From NCBI GenBank assembly GCA_022559845.1, contig CM040125.1:291634200-291698199 (forward strand): DNA of 64,000 nt, in the 5' to 3' direction. Position numbers and translations under genes: made by a program. This document shows positions 22,801 to 34,629 of the stretch, piece by piece. The DNA comes from Amorphophallus konjac. Taxonomy: Eukaryota; Streptophyta; Magnoliopsida; Alismatales; Araceae. The notes below the pieces were generated by a model that worked only from the letters and a program-made list of their open reading frames with translations, did not search any database and was not told the DNA's origin. The first letter of the stretch is position 1. Each line of letters opens with the position of its first letter.

Positions 22801-23575
22801 AGGATTTTCTTGGACTTAGTGACAATCACTTAAGCAAGAAAAGCTTCACATTCTTACGAGATGAGTTTGTAGGCGTGAAGAAAAGAGATGATGATAGGGT
22901 GCTTCCTATACTTGATGCCAAGGAAAGAGAATCACGGGAGACTTGGTTTTCGAAAAGAAATTTTCCTATTGCGATAATTTATATAGGCGTCATGGTCAAC
23001 AAGCCAATCTACACCTAGGATAGCATCGTAGCCTTCCATGTCAAGGCATACGAGATTTGTAGGAAGATTATGGCCTTCTATAGTTACCTCACTATCTGGA
23101 TAGTGGGTTGTAAGTTTTGTTCCGGGACCTAAAGGTGTTGTGATTGCTAGGTCTGATGGTAGAGGAACAGGTGAAATTGGTACAGTTTTTGCAAAGGTAG
23201 TAGATATAAAAGAATGAGAGGCACCAGTATCAAATAACACAAATACAGGATGCGAATAAATTTGAACGGTACCTTCTATTAGCCCATCATCCTTGGGCGT
23301 TTCTTCATCCATCATGGCATTGAGGTGAGCTTGGCGCCTACGTCCACAATTAGAAGGTTGTTCCTTCATAAGATGGCAATCGGACATATAGTGCTCCCGA
23401 TTTCCACATCGTAAACAAGCGCCAAGGTGCTTCCAGCATTCCGCGACTGAGTGGCCGAACTTTACACAAAATGAGCAAACCGTTGCGACTTGCTTTTCCT
23501 CCTCCTTCACCTTCTTATTTTTGTCATTCTTGTTGCCATTCCCGTTATGGGACCTTTTCTTGTTATCACAGGTTG
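19880..23575 (-). pseudogene. gag-pol: Element D: Gag C-terminus and pol, decayed
   Basis: Reading leftwards: two intact zinc knuckles (CSFCVKFGHSVAEC and CLRCGNREHYMSDC, within 22932-23510), protease [11 protein letters not shown] (22593-22829, 21957-22475, with active site VFIDDIL), RNase H (YTDASGISLG, 21711-21923), integrase zinc and core domains (20958-21446, 20466-20939) and a GPF module plus chromodomain (19827-20306). Stops and frame changes separate the pieces. One is an Arg CGA changed to TGA before PSTSSWGA. The integrase motif [13 protein letters not shown] of element A reads FHPQIDYQIERIN here. N-terminal gag is absent beyond 23575. It cannot encode working proteins, but homology to A and C is clear throughout. 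Confidence 0.92.
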
Positions 23576-26154
23576 TGTGAGAAGCACCTCCTCACTAGAA
23601 GAAAAGCCAGATGCATCCACTAACGTCTTACACTACACCTCAAGCATCTCCCACTCGCCTAAAATGGCGGTAACTGAGACACTCAACAAGAACCAAGGAA
23701 CTACAGTAACGAGTGACTAGTCAGGGTCAAGCCCGTCGGCGCTCGTCCAACGCTCCTGACCACGTGTGCACACACAAGCTCAATGTCTTGAGCCAGACCT
23801 TTAGCTGGTTTTCCCCTCCTGTAGGACTCTCACGGCAAGACAAAGGGGCCCATGGCAACCAGCCTATAAACCGTCTCAACCGGGAACACCCCCCGCCACC
23901 ACTCCCAGGTGGGCCGACACATAGGAACTGTCGTCAAGCTATGACTAGTGGAGGCTCACTAGACACAGAGACTCAAAATAGCGAACATCGAAGTATAAAC
24001 AGGGTAAGCACGCACCTGTCACACGTACTACGTAGCACAAGATTGCTCACAACTGCTACTAGACTCAAGACAGACAACTAGACCTACTGACACAACGATC
24101 CTTGAGTCACAAGACTCAGGTCAAGATCATCGCACATCACGACAACACGCCGTTAATCAACCTAGTTCCTAAGCCAAAATCATGATAAAACACATTATGG
24201 AAGACGGCACAGAACAACCGGATCCATAATAGCAATAATGAGTCCTCGGCCTCCGGGCCGCACAACGGACTCACAATTCCGCATAACATGAAACACAGAA
24301 CACGAGGGATCACCAAAACCCTCGAAATACATGGACACGTAAACTGAGGTATGATGATACCTCCAAGCGTCCAAAACAAGATTCTCGATCCTCACGGGAT
24401 AGACGAGACACTCACGAGGTCACGTGTCAACCACTGGGTCACAACCGGGTTGGCCAGGAACCATGATGACCCTCGAAACAACACGAAATATCGCTCGGTA
24501 CAATGGCATTCTAAGACACCCTATAACACGGTCATCGCCCTCATAGGACGTCCAAGACATCCACGGAACAATGGGTTAACCAAGGGGTCGAAGCCACAAA
24601 TATCGAAAGTTAACCCAATGAAGAAAACACTCTAGGCAGGTGGCCGTCATCCTCTAGCCACTACCAGGCAGCCCAGCAAATAGCAACCTCATCAGGACTA
24701 CTACCCTAAAACCAAGCCAAACGCGGTCACCAAACGTCCACGGCTGGCCAAACGCGGTCAACCAAATAACCACTACTGGACAAACGCGGTTACCAAACGA
24801 CCACTTCTATCCACACGCGGTCTAGTGAACGACCGCGTTCACCCAGACGCTTAAACCTAGCAAGAGAGACTATCTCCTCTTGACCGCTACTCAGTGAGGC
24901 AGTCAGTCGCACGACCATGACTTGCTAACTGACTTAAATCGACATAAACCGACTGAAGATACCAGAACGCGGTTAACCAATGACCGCTTCTACATAGATG
25001 CGGTCTTCCAAATGACCGTGTCTACCTAACGCGGTTGGGTAGACGATCGCGTCTACCAACCTACTTAAAAGGCTAAAGTGGTCCAGACCCTACCGCTACT
25101 ACCCTTGAGAGATGAATGCGACTTCTGGTGGACCGTGACTCATCCTCCGATCCGAAAATCGTAAAACCTCACAAAACCTGATTTTCCATGCCCCAATCGC
25201 TCCTAAACGACGGGGAAATATCCTTAGAGTCGATATCAACCTTCCACAAGCCGAAAGGGATCAAACCAACCTCAAAACAACTGAAAAAAAATGGGTGATT
25301 CCCACGAATCGACCCAAAATGACTCACGTGGGGAAATGGCCTCGTACCGGCCCCAAATCACATCTAAACGGATTCAAACTAGCGGCAAACAAATCCTAAC
25401 ATGCCAGAGGTTCATATTTTACCATTTAATGTGAAAACCATCCCCTAGAATGACGAACACGGCTCACACCTCTCAAACATGGTTTCGCCCTTAAAGTTAG
25501 AAAACCCGCTCAAACTCACACCGTTCGGCTCCAAACCGCGAGGGAATGCATGAAAAGAGTTGGGTATCTATCCCCCTACCTCCACCGAAGATCTCTCATG
25601 CTAAAACGGCCAAACCACACCGAAAATCATCACATGAACAACCGACACCGGCTTTGAATCCACGCTCGGGATCGCGCTTACGCCACGCTCCGATACTCAT
25701 GCCATCACATCCCAGGTCAACTCCACACCGTCACCACCTCATCCAGGTCCACCACGGTCGCGCGCCCGGGGGAGAGGAGAAGAGAGGAGAGAGAATGGAG
25801 GGAGAGAAAGTGAGAGAACGTGAGGAGGAGAGAGGAGAGAGGAGAGAGGAAGGATTAAGAAGAAAAAGAAAAAGAAAAATAGGAAAAGAAATTAGTAATT
25901 TTCCTAAAATCTGATTTTCTGTACGAAAATTTATAAACTCAGGAAAATATGAAAAAATAGTCTTCGCGATCCTCGAGATGAGCACAACGCACCTGTAGCG
26001 TCCCGGAGTCTCAAAACTCAACGGTTCACTCGCCACGGGGTTCCGCAAGTTATATAACGGAAAAATCCTAGTGAATCGTAAAACACTATCATGGACCCAT
26101 GAAAGCGCTCCAAAAGCTCTCCAATTTCAATCCGAAGAAATCTAGGGTATTACA
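23576..26154 (-). repeat. LTR E: solo LTR without matching target duplication
   Basis: On the minus strand it starts TGTAATACCC (26154) and plausibly ends ...CTTCTCACA near 23576, giving TG...CA ends and about 2.6 kb. No coding domain is present. About 24715-25050 carries AACGCGGT and GACCGC words in both orientations. About 25766-25895 is a purine-rich (GAGAGAGG-type) tract, which explains the apparent ORFs there. Flanks are ggttg (23571-23575) and caact (26155-26159), which do not match. Left of it is D's gag; right of it is D's 5' LTR. The low boundary is set by where homology to gag of C stops and is less sure than the high one. Confidence 0.65.
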
Positions 26155-26574
26155 CAACTAGCTCAGCGTGCTAGTGGGAATCTCAGGCTCACGGAGACTT
26201 ACAGAGGCCTTGAAACAAGATCACCTAGTTCAGTGGAAGGAATATCCAACGGAGAGGATCACAAGCCAAGAGAGTGTGCTTATAAGTGTAAAGTGTAACT
26301 AATGCCGTCGTACAGGGGTGCGTGCCATGTACTTATGAAAGACTTCAGAAGAGAGGGAATCGTGTAAAAACAATGATCAAATCACCAATGTGACAAATTC
26401 ATGTGAAAGTAACTTTAATACAAATTATACGGTTTTGGCATGAAATTAACATAAGTTTAAAGTAATCATTTAAAACATGTAAGACATGCAATCTATCAAG
26501 GATGATGCATAATATAACCAATATTACGAAGATTGAGTCAAAACTAGGAATACGACCTAATTAACTAGGCTTAA
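26155..26574 (-). repeat. Element D 5' LTR, middle fragment
   Basis: Read on the minus strand it parallels the middle of the C LTR: ggcctctgtaagtctccg, then gattcccactag and gctgagct. GTAAGT lies at 26197-26202 (minus). It continues after the G2/C insertion at 59479. The last 1.4 kb expected of such an LTR is missing on the E side. Confidence 0.75.
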
Positions 26575-26597
26575 TGATGGGGACATGAAAGCAAGAC
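26575..26597 (+). repeat. Solo LTR G2, first 23 bp
   Basis: It starts TGATGGGGACATG after the target copy cttaa (26570-26574). Element C is inserted here and the LTR continues at 57509. The first bases resemble the start of the G LTR (TGGTGCGGACAC). Confidence 0.75.
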
Positions 26598-29500
26598 TGT
26601 AGTGCCCCAAAATTTATATAAATAATTTCTAGATTATTTTAAGAATTTTCTAAAATTTATTAGGAATTTATAAAGCTTAAATGAACTAACAAATTGATAT
26701 TGGGATTATAAGGCCCAATTATGTTAAATAATTAATCCAGCTTTGATAAATAAAGCCCAAAGGAGTTAAGGACCAAGCCCATTAAGTTTGGCCCATATTC
26801 TAGAAGGTTAATTAATTTATCCTCGGAATATAAGGATAAATACCCTTTTTATAGATAATTATGTGGATAAAATAATAAAAGAGTTCTATTACGTTTGAAT
26901 TCTACGCACAGTAGCTGTAGCAGTCGATCGTGCGACTGCCAACGGGCTCTGAGGCACCAAGACTCGACTGTTACATTCTGACTAATTCCGTAAGTGGAAG
27001 AACAAGCAAAAAGATTGGATCTTTGGGATCCTATTTACTAGAGACCTAATTGAGAGAACATGTAGGGTTACTAAGGACTCTTAGGGATCAGGTTTTGGCC
27101 AACTAAGGACTCTAGAATCGACCTAATCCATGAAACCCTAGCAAAGTTCTATAAATAGGACCCAGATTGGGACTGGGCGACCCTTACTTTTGGCTCGAGA
27201 AGAATCAAGATAAGGAGTCATAATTTTGGATAAGTTGTTTAGAAGCTTTTGTTTCTAATACTTTAGACTAATAGCTCCCAAAATTTCGTGCTAGGAGATC
27301 TAGTATCCAAGGAGTTAGAAGCTTCCAAAGTTGCTGGTTCAACCATAGCGACCCAAGAATCTGAGCAAAAGTCCATTGAAGAACATGAAATTAGGACGTC
27401 TAAACGAGGTACTTGGAAGTTGGTTCTTTAGAACTTTTTGTTCCAAATAGTTTCATATTTATACCCTCCAAATTTCACGTCTTTAGATCAAGAAAGTGAG
27501 GAGTTAGGACGGCGTGAAGTTGCTTAAAACCCACAGGAAGGGAAGGATTAGGGCGTGCTTTGCAGACCCAAATTTGAAGTATAGAAGCTTGTAAAGAGGT
27601 AGGTCATCTCATGAACGGTAAGAATATCATGTTAGGGATAAAAGCCCTCTGATTTTACTTGATTTCATGCAGTGTAGGCCAAGAGTTACATGTTTTATTA
27701 GGTCTATGCATACATGCATATCTTTAGCCTAAATTAAAGATAAAAGATATTCTCTTATTAATTCACTGCAACCTATGCATCTAGATGGCCTTTACTTCGT
27801 TTTGTCATGACTAGAGTAGTTTAGTCTTTTTAAACATGACATGTTTCAATCATAGTCTTTTTATTTTCTATGTACGATCAACATGGCTCTAACGGTCTAT
27901 AGTTCGACTGTCAGAGGCATATAACGGTCTTACGATAAGCCGTCACACCCCCTGCCATACTTGAGTTCCATGTAAACTCTGACGGACTATAAGTGGAGCG
28001 TTACAACACTCTGACGGCCCCACGATAAACCGTCACAGCACTATGACACCCCCATGTTGGACCGTCAGAATACTGTGCTCTGTCAACCAGAGACAGAATT
28101 GAAAATAGTCAACTTAGCTTATAAATAAAGCCTAGATATCTAAGTTTTGACCTGTTTTCATGACTTTGAGTTTATTAATTGATTCATGATAGAAATTGCA
28201 TGTCTAAAGCACCATGAGTTATTTTAAGCATATGTTAATTTGATTTGCTAAACTCTATAGTTTTGTATTAAAACCATGATTTAAAATGTTGTCTTGACGG
28301 AGTTTATCATGGTTTCACATCGTTATACATTCTTTCTCGTCTATAGAGCCATTTTTTTAAGTACGTGGCATATACTCCGGTATGTGTCGACTAGTTACAC
28401 TTTTGCACTATAGGAACACATTCTTGAACTTGAGGACCTCTCTATTGGATATTCCTTCCAATAGACTAGGAAATCTTAATTTAAGGCCTCTGTAAGTCTC
28501 CATGAGCCGGGGATTCCCACTAGGATGCTGAGCTGGTTGTACCATTAAAGCCCAATTGTCTAGAAAAGCACTACTGAAGTTTTGAATTCTATCCATGTAA
28601 CGACCTCTTACTCGACTGTCAGGCACATCTAACGATCCAGTATACAACCGTCACATTACTGAGTCCAATTTATTCTTTCTGGATTCAGCCCATTTGTTAC
28701 GGTCCAATACTAGACCGTCACGTTCATATAGCGGCCCATTAATTGACCGCCACAGTTCGTGAGTACTTTAACCCGAGGTTTGACCCAAGGGTTGATATTC
28801 TAAAGTTCCTAGATGGATTATTGATGGTCTAGGACTTGTCATATTGTTCAAGATACTTAATTTTAAATTATGGAAGATAAAGAATGTACTGTTATGCTGT
28901 CAAATTGTTTCCATGAGCATAACATTATTTTAAGTCATTCTTGATCCCTCGCATTCTTAAGCGAAGCGTTCATTCATTGAATTATTGTTATCATGAACTT
29001 ATTGAACTTGTTATATTACTGGCCATATTTTATTGCTTGAAATGTGGAAGTAGCTTTATTTATACTTGAAGATGCGATCGAGCACTGATTGTGTTCAAGG
29101 GCTCTATGCTAGTCCCCTCGGCTGATTGTCAGAAACATACTATAAACCATGGGGTATGATGATACTAGCGTTGCATTGCGTTGGGAGTACTTTCTCTATG
29201 AATAAGTGAAAAATCCACGGCACGACATATACACGTACATGACTTTCTTACTTGTTACATGATATTCCACAGAAATTCACCAAATACTTGCTCATAAGCA
29301 AAAGATGTTGGTGTGATGATTACGTGGTTTGCTAGTACATTCTCAATACATTCTTGATCATGCAAGTCCACATCATGTTCTTATTACATTCTTGCTAATT
29401 CATACTTGCTCAATCAATCTTACATGATCGTCTTGTTACCTTGGTTATTTACATGTGAATTATCGCATTCACATGATTTCACTTTATTTTCTTTAAAGCT

Positions 29501-29959
29501 AAAATGTTAAATCACTTTAATAGTGCATTCATGTTGATGCGAAGATACCTACTGGGTAAGTGTGCTCATTACCTATTTCTAATCTTTTCAGGAGATGGAA
29601 GTGATTCGAATTCGGATTCGAGTTATTCAAGTAACGGGTCCGAGAGCGAATGAGAGTCATATTAAAAATGAGAGTGAAGACTTAGGAAAGTCAATCTTGT
29701 TTAGATCGAGTCTTTGTAATTTTCCTTTTTTCTTCAGTATGATGGATTGAAGAAGGTTGAAAAGTTATTGTATTTGAATATTTTGATTTGATTACTAATG
29801 AAATAAAGTTGGAGTTTGAGTAAATTATTGTGCAATTGTATTTTATTTTGTGTGGTTGTCTTGCACTCTGATCATTCTTACTTGCAAGAGGCTTACCATA
29901 CCGGCTGTCCACGTTACTCGAGCTAGTCTTCCACTGTAATAAAGGCTCGGGGCGTGACA
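26598..29959 (+). repeat. Element C 5' LTR
   Basis: TGTAGTGCCC...GGCGTGACA, 3362 bp. It holds a TATA box (tctataaata, 27148-27157), ACGGTC/GACCGT words in both orientations (about 27890-28085 and 28597-28765), the conserved block with GTAAGT at 28492-28497, and AATAAA near 29800. A GCAGTC...GACTGC inverted pair lies at 26920-26939. In the 3' copy the TATA box reads tctttaaata. Confidence 0.96.
28430..28556 (+). other. Conserved LTR block (GCCTCYGTAAGTCTCC) in C 5' LTR
   Basis: The block starts with a 9-bp hairpin stem (tctattgga, 7-nt loop, tccaataga). It continues with ggcctctgtaagtctcc, ggattcccactagg and gctgagctggttgtaccatt. Related blocks lie at 55973-56097 (C 3' LTR), 17450-17570 (A LTR), 8755-8905 (B leader) and 26160-26260 (D, minus strand). 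Confidence 0.75.
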
Positions 29960-29969
29960 GTTAAGTTGG

Positions 29970-30750
29970 TGGAGAGGGGGATTTCTGTAGCCCATTTAAG
30001 AGCGGCCGAACTAGGTTCGTCAGGACCAAACAAGGCTCAGCTCATCCAGGTGACAGCCCCGCAGGGCCCATTTAGGATAAAAAGCCCAATAAGATTACTC
30101 GGGATCAAACCCTTCCTCGGCGGCCTTTAGGCTCGGAAGGCCCGAACGTCGCTCAGAACGGAGGAAGACCCATGCCCGAGTTATCCCCTCACTGGGATAG
30201 AGGCAAGCGCTCAGCGCCCACTCCAACCCATGTTCATCCGAGCTATGCCTATCGCCCGGATAGGGTTGGCACCCTTCATGCTTGGGTTTAACCGACGATT
30301 GCTTATCCGCGCTGCCATTAAAGACCCTTTATGAGCAGGAGTTTACGAGGATAAGGGACCCCTTACCCCTCAAGGCTATAAAGATCCCACGATGAGGACA
30401 TAAAGAGCCCACGTTGAGGACGTAACTCCCGCCCGAAACTCTTCAGCTTACGGTACTCATGAGGATTGTGCACTATTTAAACCTGGGACTCCCTCCCGTG
30501 GAAGGTAAAGGCCCAACATACGCCTAAAACTCCCTGAGCAGGAACCACTTCACCACCTTGGTGTACAGGGATCTCGTGCACCTCTTTCCTCCTCCCTTTA
30601 TAGCTTCCACCATTGCTCTACTGACTTAGGCATCGGAGGGTTTACCCCAGGGAATCATCCCTGGGCCCCCTGATCCATTTCCCTTTCTTACAGTTCACTA
30701 TTCGGTGATTATCCCCCAGCTCAAGCCTAGAGCGAGATCACGCCTCTTCA
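29970..30750 (+). repeat. Element F 5' LTR
   Basis: It is 781 bp. It differs from the 3' LTR by a 22-bp segment (part of a short duplication near 30390-30430) and about 12 substitutions in the first 200 bp. A TATA-like cactatttaa is at 30471-30480. Confidence 0.93.
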
Positions 30751-30752
30751 TC

Positions 30753-30770
30753 TGGCACCGTCTATGGGAA
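30753..30770 (+). promoter_or_regulatory. Element F primer-binding site
   Basis: tggcaccgtctatgggaa follows the LTR end by two bases. It resembles the TGGCGCCGTCTGTGGGAA primer site of Tat elements. The first ATG of gag (30764) lies inside it. Confidence 0.75.
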
Positions 30771-32225
30771 ACGACCAAAGAACCAGTATGGTGCGAAGAA
30801 GTTCAGGGAGAAGGTCCGCCGGTGACAAGGGAAAGGCCATGGTGGCGGAGGGAGAAGGCCCCTCTCAGGCCTCACAAAACCCTCCCTCCAACGCCAACAC
30901 CCCAGCCGACGAACTACCCCCTCCTCCCGCGGTGGCAGGGCTACCACTCAATGACGGCGCTGACGCTTTCCAAGCCCTCAACGTAAAATTGGACACCCTC
31001 GTGGAACTCATGAGGACCCAGGCAGCCAGGGATGGAAGGTCACGCGCCCCTCCGGAGATCCCTCCCCTCGAGAACGCATCTCAGCACACCGCCGGAGGCC
31101 GCTTCACCCTCCGAGGTCGACAGATTATCCGTAACAGGTCAGGAGGACCTTCACAAGCCCCTCCCCCGGAGCAAGAGGCCTCCTCCAGGCCGAAGAGGGG
31201 AAGACCTACGGCACGCCGTCCAAACCCAGAGACCGAAGCTCCCGGAGAGCACCCAGGAAGTCCCACCAGCCCCACAACGCGGCGACAGCCAGAGTTATCC
31301 CTCCGACTGTGAGAATTCGAGAGGCATTTCGCAGAGCAGGTTCGGGCCCTACGCACCTTGCAAAACGTCTCTCCGATAGAGGATGAGGAGAAATCCCCGT
31401 TCTCCGATCACATCTTGAAGGCAGAGGTATCTCCCAGAACCTCCATTCCGACCTTCAAGTCCTACGATGGCCAAGGCGACCCGGTCGACCACTTTGACAG
31501 CTTCGACGCCCTGATGACCCTTCACGGAGCGTCCGACGACATCAAGTGACGATCCTTTGTGACCACCTTGGTCCAAGGTGCCCAAGCATGGTTCCGGGCC
31601 CTCGCTCCCGGATCCATCCGGGATTTCAAGCAATTCGGGCGAGTATTCAAGGAGAGTTTCACCGATAGCGGCCCCCCAAGGTCGGTAGCAGGGCTATTGG
31701 CTCTCAAGCAGGCGCAAGGGGAGAAACTTCGGGCTTACATCAACTGATTCAAGTCGGAAGCCCTACGAATCCTCCGCCTGGATGTAGCATCGACCATAAC
31801 CGCGCTAACCGGGGGCACCCGGGACGAGAACCTCCGCCGCGAACTTATCCTCCACCCTCCCTCGACCCTTGCCTAGCTAGTGACTCTGGATTTGCACCAC
31901 ACTGAGTGCGAAGAAGTACTCAGCGCATGCCGAGGTGCAACTGGCTTGGGTCGGGAGGGGGACAAGAAGCGGGCACTCGAGTAAAGGTCGGGCCAAGGAA
32001 AAATGCAGAACTGAGACGGAGAGCACAAGGAGCCATCCCGGAAGTACGAGCGGTACACTCCCTTAACCGCTCCGGTGTACGAGATATATGAAGACATCAA
32101 AGGCTCGAGCCTTCTCCGCCAAACCGAGCCAATGAGGTCGAAAAACCGCAATCGCAGCAAGCATTGCCTGTTCCACAGCGACCACAGTCATCATACCGGC
32201 GATTGCCACCAGCTGTAGGATGAGA
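30764..32225 (+). pseudogene. gag: Element F gag, decayed
   Basis: The N-terminal region (30764-31312, MGNDQRTSMVRRSSGRRSAG, Pro- and Ser-rich) is open for 182 codons. Gag capsid motifs follow in 31358-31549 (FKSYDGQGDPVDHFDSF) and 31559-31747 (VQGAQAWFRALAPGSI, then a FKESF segment). Stops separate the pieces. TGA before FKSEALRIL stands where CGA (Arg) is expected, and TAG at 31875 is likely from CAG. A zinc-finger-like HHTGDCHQL motif appears near 32190. It is too broken to make Gag. Confidence 0.85.
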
Positions 32226-34629
32226 TCGAGCGCCTCGTCCGCCAGGGACACCTATCCTGGTTCGTGGCTGGCCGTGGGGAGGACCAAGGCGCCCCAGAGG
32301 AAATCGACAACGCCCCTCACGGGGTCCACATTAACGTCATCGCTGGAGGAGCTACATCAAGAGGGGACAGTAGCCGAGGAAGGAAGCGTCATGCTGAGCG
32401 GGCGAGCCGAGCCGTCGAGCCTCTCAAAGCCCTGCCAAGTGGGCCCCAGGTCATAGTCTTCTCCGACCAAGATCTGGAAGGGCTGACCACCCCGCATGAC
32501 GACGCCCTAGTTATATCGGCCACAATAAACCATTGTAACATAGATAGAATTATAGTTGACAATGAAAGTGCCCTTGATGTATTATCTTACGAATGTTTCC
32601 TTAAGATGGGGGAGAATCCGTCTAAACTCCGCCCGATCCGAACCCCCCTTTGCGGGTTCAATGGCCAGGCCACTTATCCCGAGGGAGCCCTAAGCCTGCC
32701 GGTTACTCTCGCAACCCCACCCAAAACTGTTACGGTCATGGTGGACTTCATAGTGATCAAGGGTATGATAGCATACAACGCAATCTTCAGCCAGGGAATC
32801 CTTAGCCGAACGAAAGCGGTGTCCTCTACCTATCACCAAAAGATGAAGTTCCCCACCCAAAATGGGTTGGGAGAAGTTCGAGGTAACCAGGCGATGGCCA
32901 GAAGGTTTTATAATATCTCGGTTGAAGCCACAAGGCCGGACGGGAAGAACAAGGGTCCCCGGGAAGTCGAGGAAAAACCCGCAACCTCCGAGCCTGGAGG
33001 CGAGCTGCTAACAGTTTTCCTAAACGACGACCCGACCCTAAGAGTAAAGATTGCAGCCAACCTACCATCTGAGGTTCAGCAGTAATATAAAGGGTTTCTT
33101 TCCGTGTATACCCGAGTCTTTGCATGGTCTGATGATCAACTCCATGGAATATCGGAAGAGACGGTAATGCATAAGCTCAACCTCGACCCGACCGTGAAGC
33201 CCGTACAACAACGCAGAAGGAAACACGCGCCAGAGAAGCAAGTGATCATCAAGGATCAGGTCACCAAGGGGCAAAAGACTGGTCTTTTTAGATCGGTCCT
33301 GTACCCGACGTGGCTGGCTAACGTCGTCCTGGTGTCAAAAGCTTCGGGAAAGTGGCGAATGTGCGTGGACTTCACCAACTTGAACAAGGCCACACTAAAG
33401 GACCGCTATCCGTTACCGAGCATCGACCAACTGGTTGATTCAATCACGGGCAGCGAAATACTCAGTTTCCTGGATGCCTATTCAGGTTACCACCTGATCA
33501 GAATGGATCCAGGAGACCTCGAGAAGATGACCTTTATTACCGACTTCGGCGTATACTGCTACACCCGGATGCCTTTCGGGTTGAAGAATGCTAGAGCCAT
33601 GTACCAGAGGCATGTCAATCACATGCTCGAAGGACAGCTCGACTGGAACGTCGAGGCCTACATTGACGACATGCTCGTCAAGACCCACAAGGCCGAGGAT
33701 CACTTCGCCGACCTAGCTGAGACCTTCAACACCCTCCTGAGGTACAATATGAAGCTCAATCCCACCAAGTGTGCCTTCGGAGTAAGATCCGAGAAGTTCC
33801 TGGGTTTTATCGAGGCCAACCCCGACAAGGTCCAGGCCATCCTGGACATGCGCCCACCCACCTGCATCAAAGACGTTCAACGCCTTACTGGGCGCATTGC
33901 CGCGCTCAGCAGGTTCCTGTCCCGTGCAGCCGAACGATGCCTACCCTTCTTCAAACTGTTGAGGGGACCCAAATTGGCATCTGCTACGTTCGCATGGGAC
34001 GAGGAATGCCAAAGAGCTTTCACCGAGCTAAAAGAGTTTCTGACTTCTCCCCCGGTGCTTTCCAAGCCTGTCCTAGGTGAAGCCCTGGATCTCTATCTCT
34101 CGGCAACCTCATCTACAGTTAGCTCGGTCCTGGTCAGAAATGACTCAAGAGTCGAGAGACCGGTCTACTACACTAGCAAGGTGCTTAACGAGGTTGGAAG
34201 AAGGTACCCCGCAACCGAGAAACTCATGCTAGCGTTGGTTACCTCGACCAAGCACCTCTGACCCTATTTCCAAGGGCATTCCATCACCGTGCTGACCGGC
34301 GAACCTTTGAAGAGGATCCCCGCTCACCCTGAAACCTCGGGACGCCTCGTCAAGTGGGCCATCATGCTCGGGGCCTACGATATATCATACCGACCTCGCT
34401 CGGCTATCAAAGGACAGGCGTTCGCTGACTTCATCGCCGAGAGCACTATCCCGACCAAAGAAAAATCTCCGTCCGCGCCAGGGCCAACCTGGGAACTGTT
34501 CGTCGACGGATCCTCCAACTCGGCTGGAAGCGACGCTGGAATCCTCCTAAAGTCTCCCGAAGGAGCGGAGCTACAATACGCCTTGAATTTCAACTTCCAG
34601 GCGTCCAACAACGCCTCCGAGTACGAAGC
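32226..34629 (+). pseudogene. pol: Element F pol part 1: protease, RT, RNase H, start of archaeal-type RNase H
   Basis: The protease region (open 32264-33085) has IIVDNESALDVL at the active site; Tat proteases usually read VDNGSS or VDTGSS, so the Gly is replaced by Glu. After a stop at 33083, RT-RNase H is open 33104-34261: RMCVDFTNLNKATLKDRYPL, SFLDAYSGYHLI, active site YIDDML, then FLGFIEANPDKVQAI. After another stop, PHPETSGRLVKW-like linker sequence leads into a second RNase H (WELFVDGSSNSAGSDAGI, ending SNNASEYEA), cut at 34629 by element G and resuming at 41441. The second RNase H marks the Tat lineage. Confidence 0.92.

Noticed and set aside
25546..26048. ORFs on both strands near the purine-rich tract in LTR E
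   Set aside because: They are low-complexity (GAGAGG) translations, with no domain, inside an LTR.
30764..30986. Alternative plus-strand ORF from 30705
   Set aside because: It begins within the LTR and runs in another frame through the gag start. The frame from 30764 continues into recognisable Tat gag.
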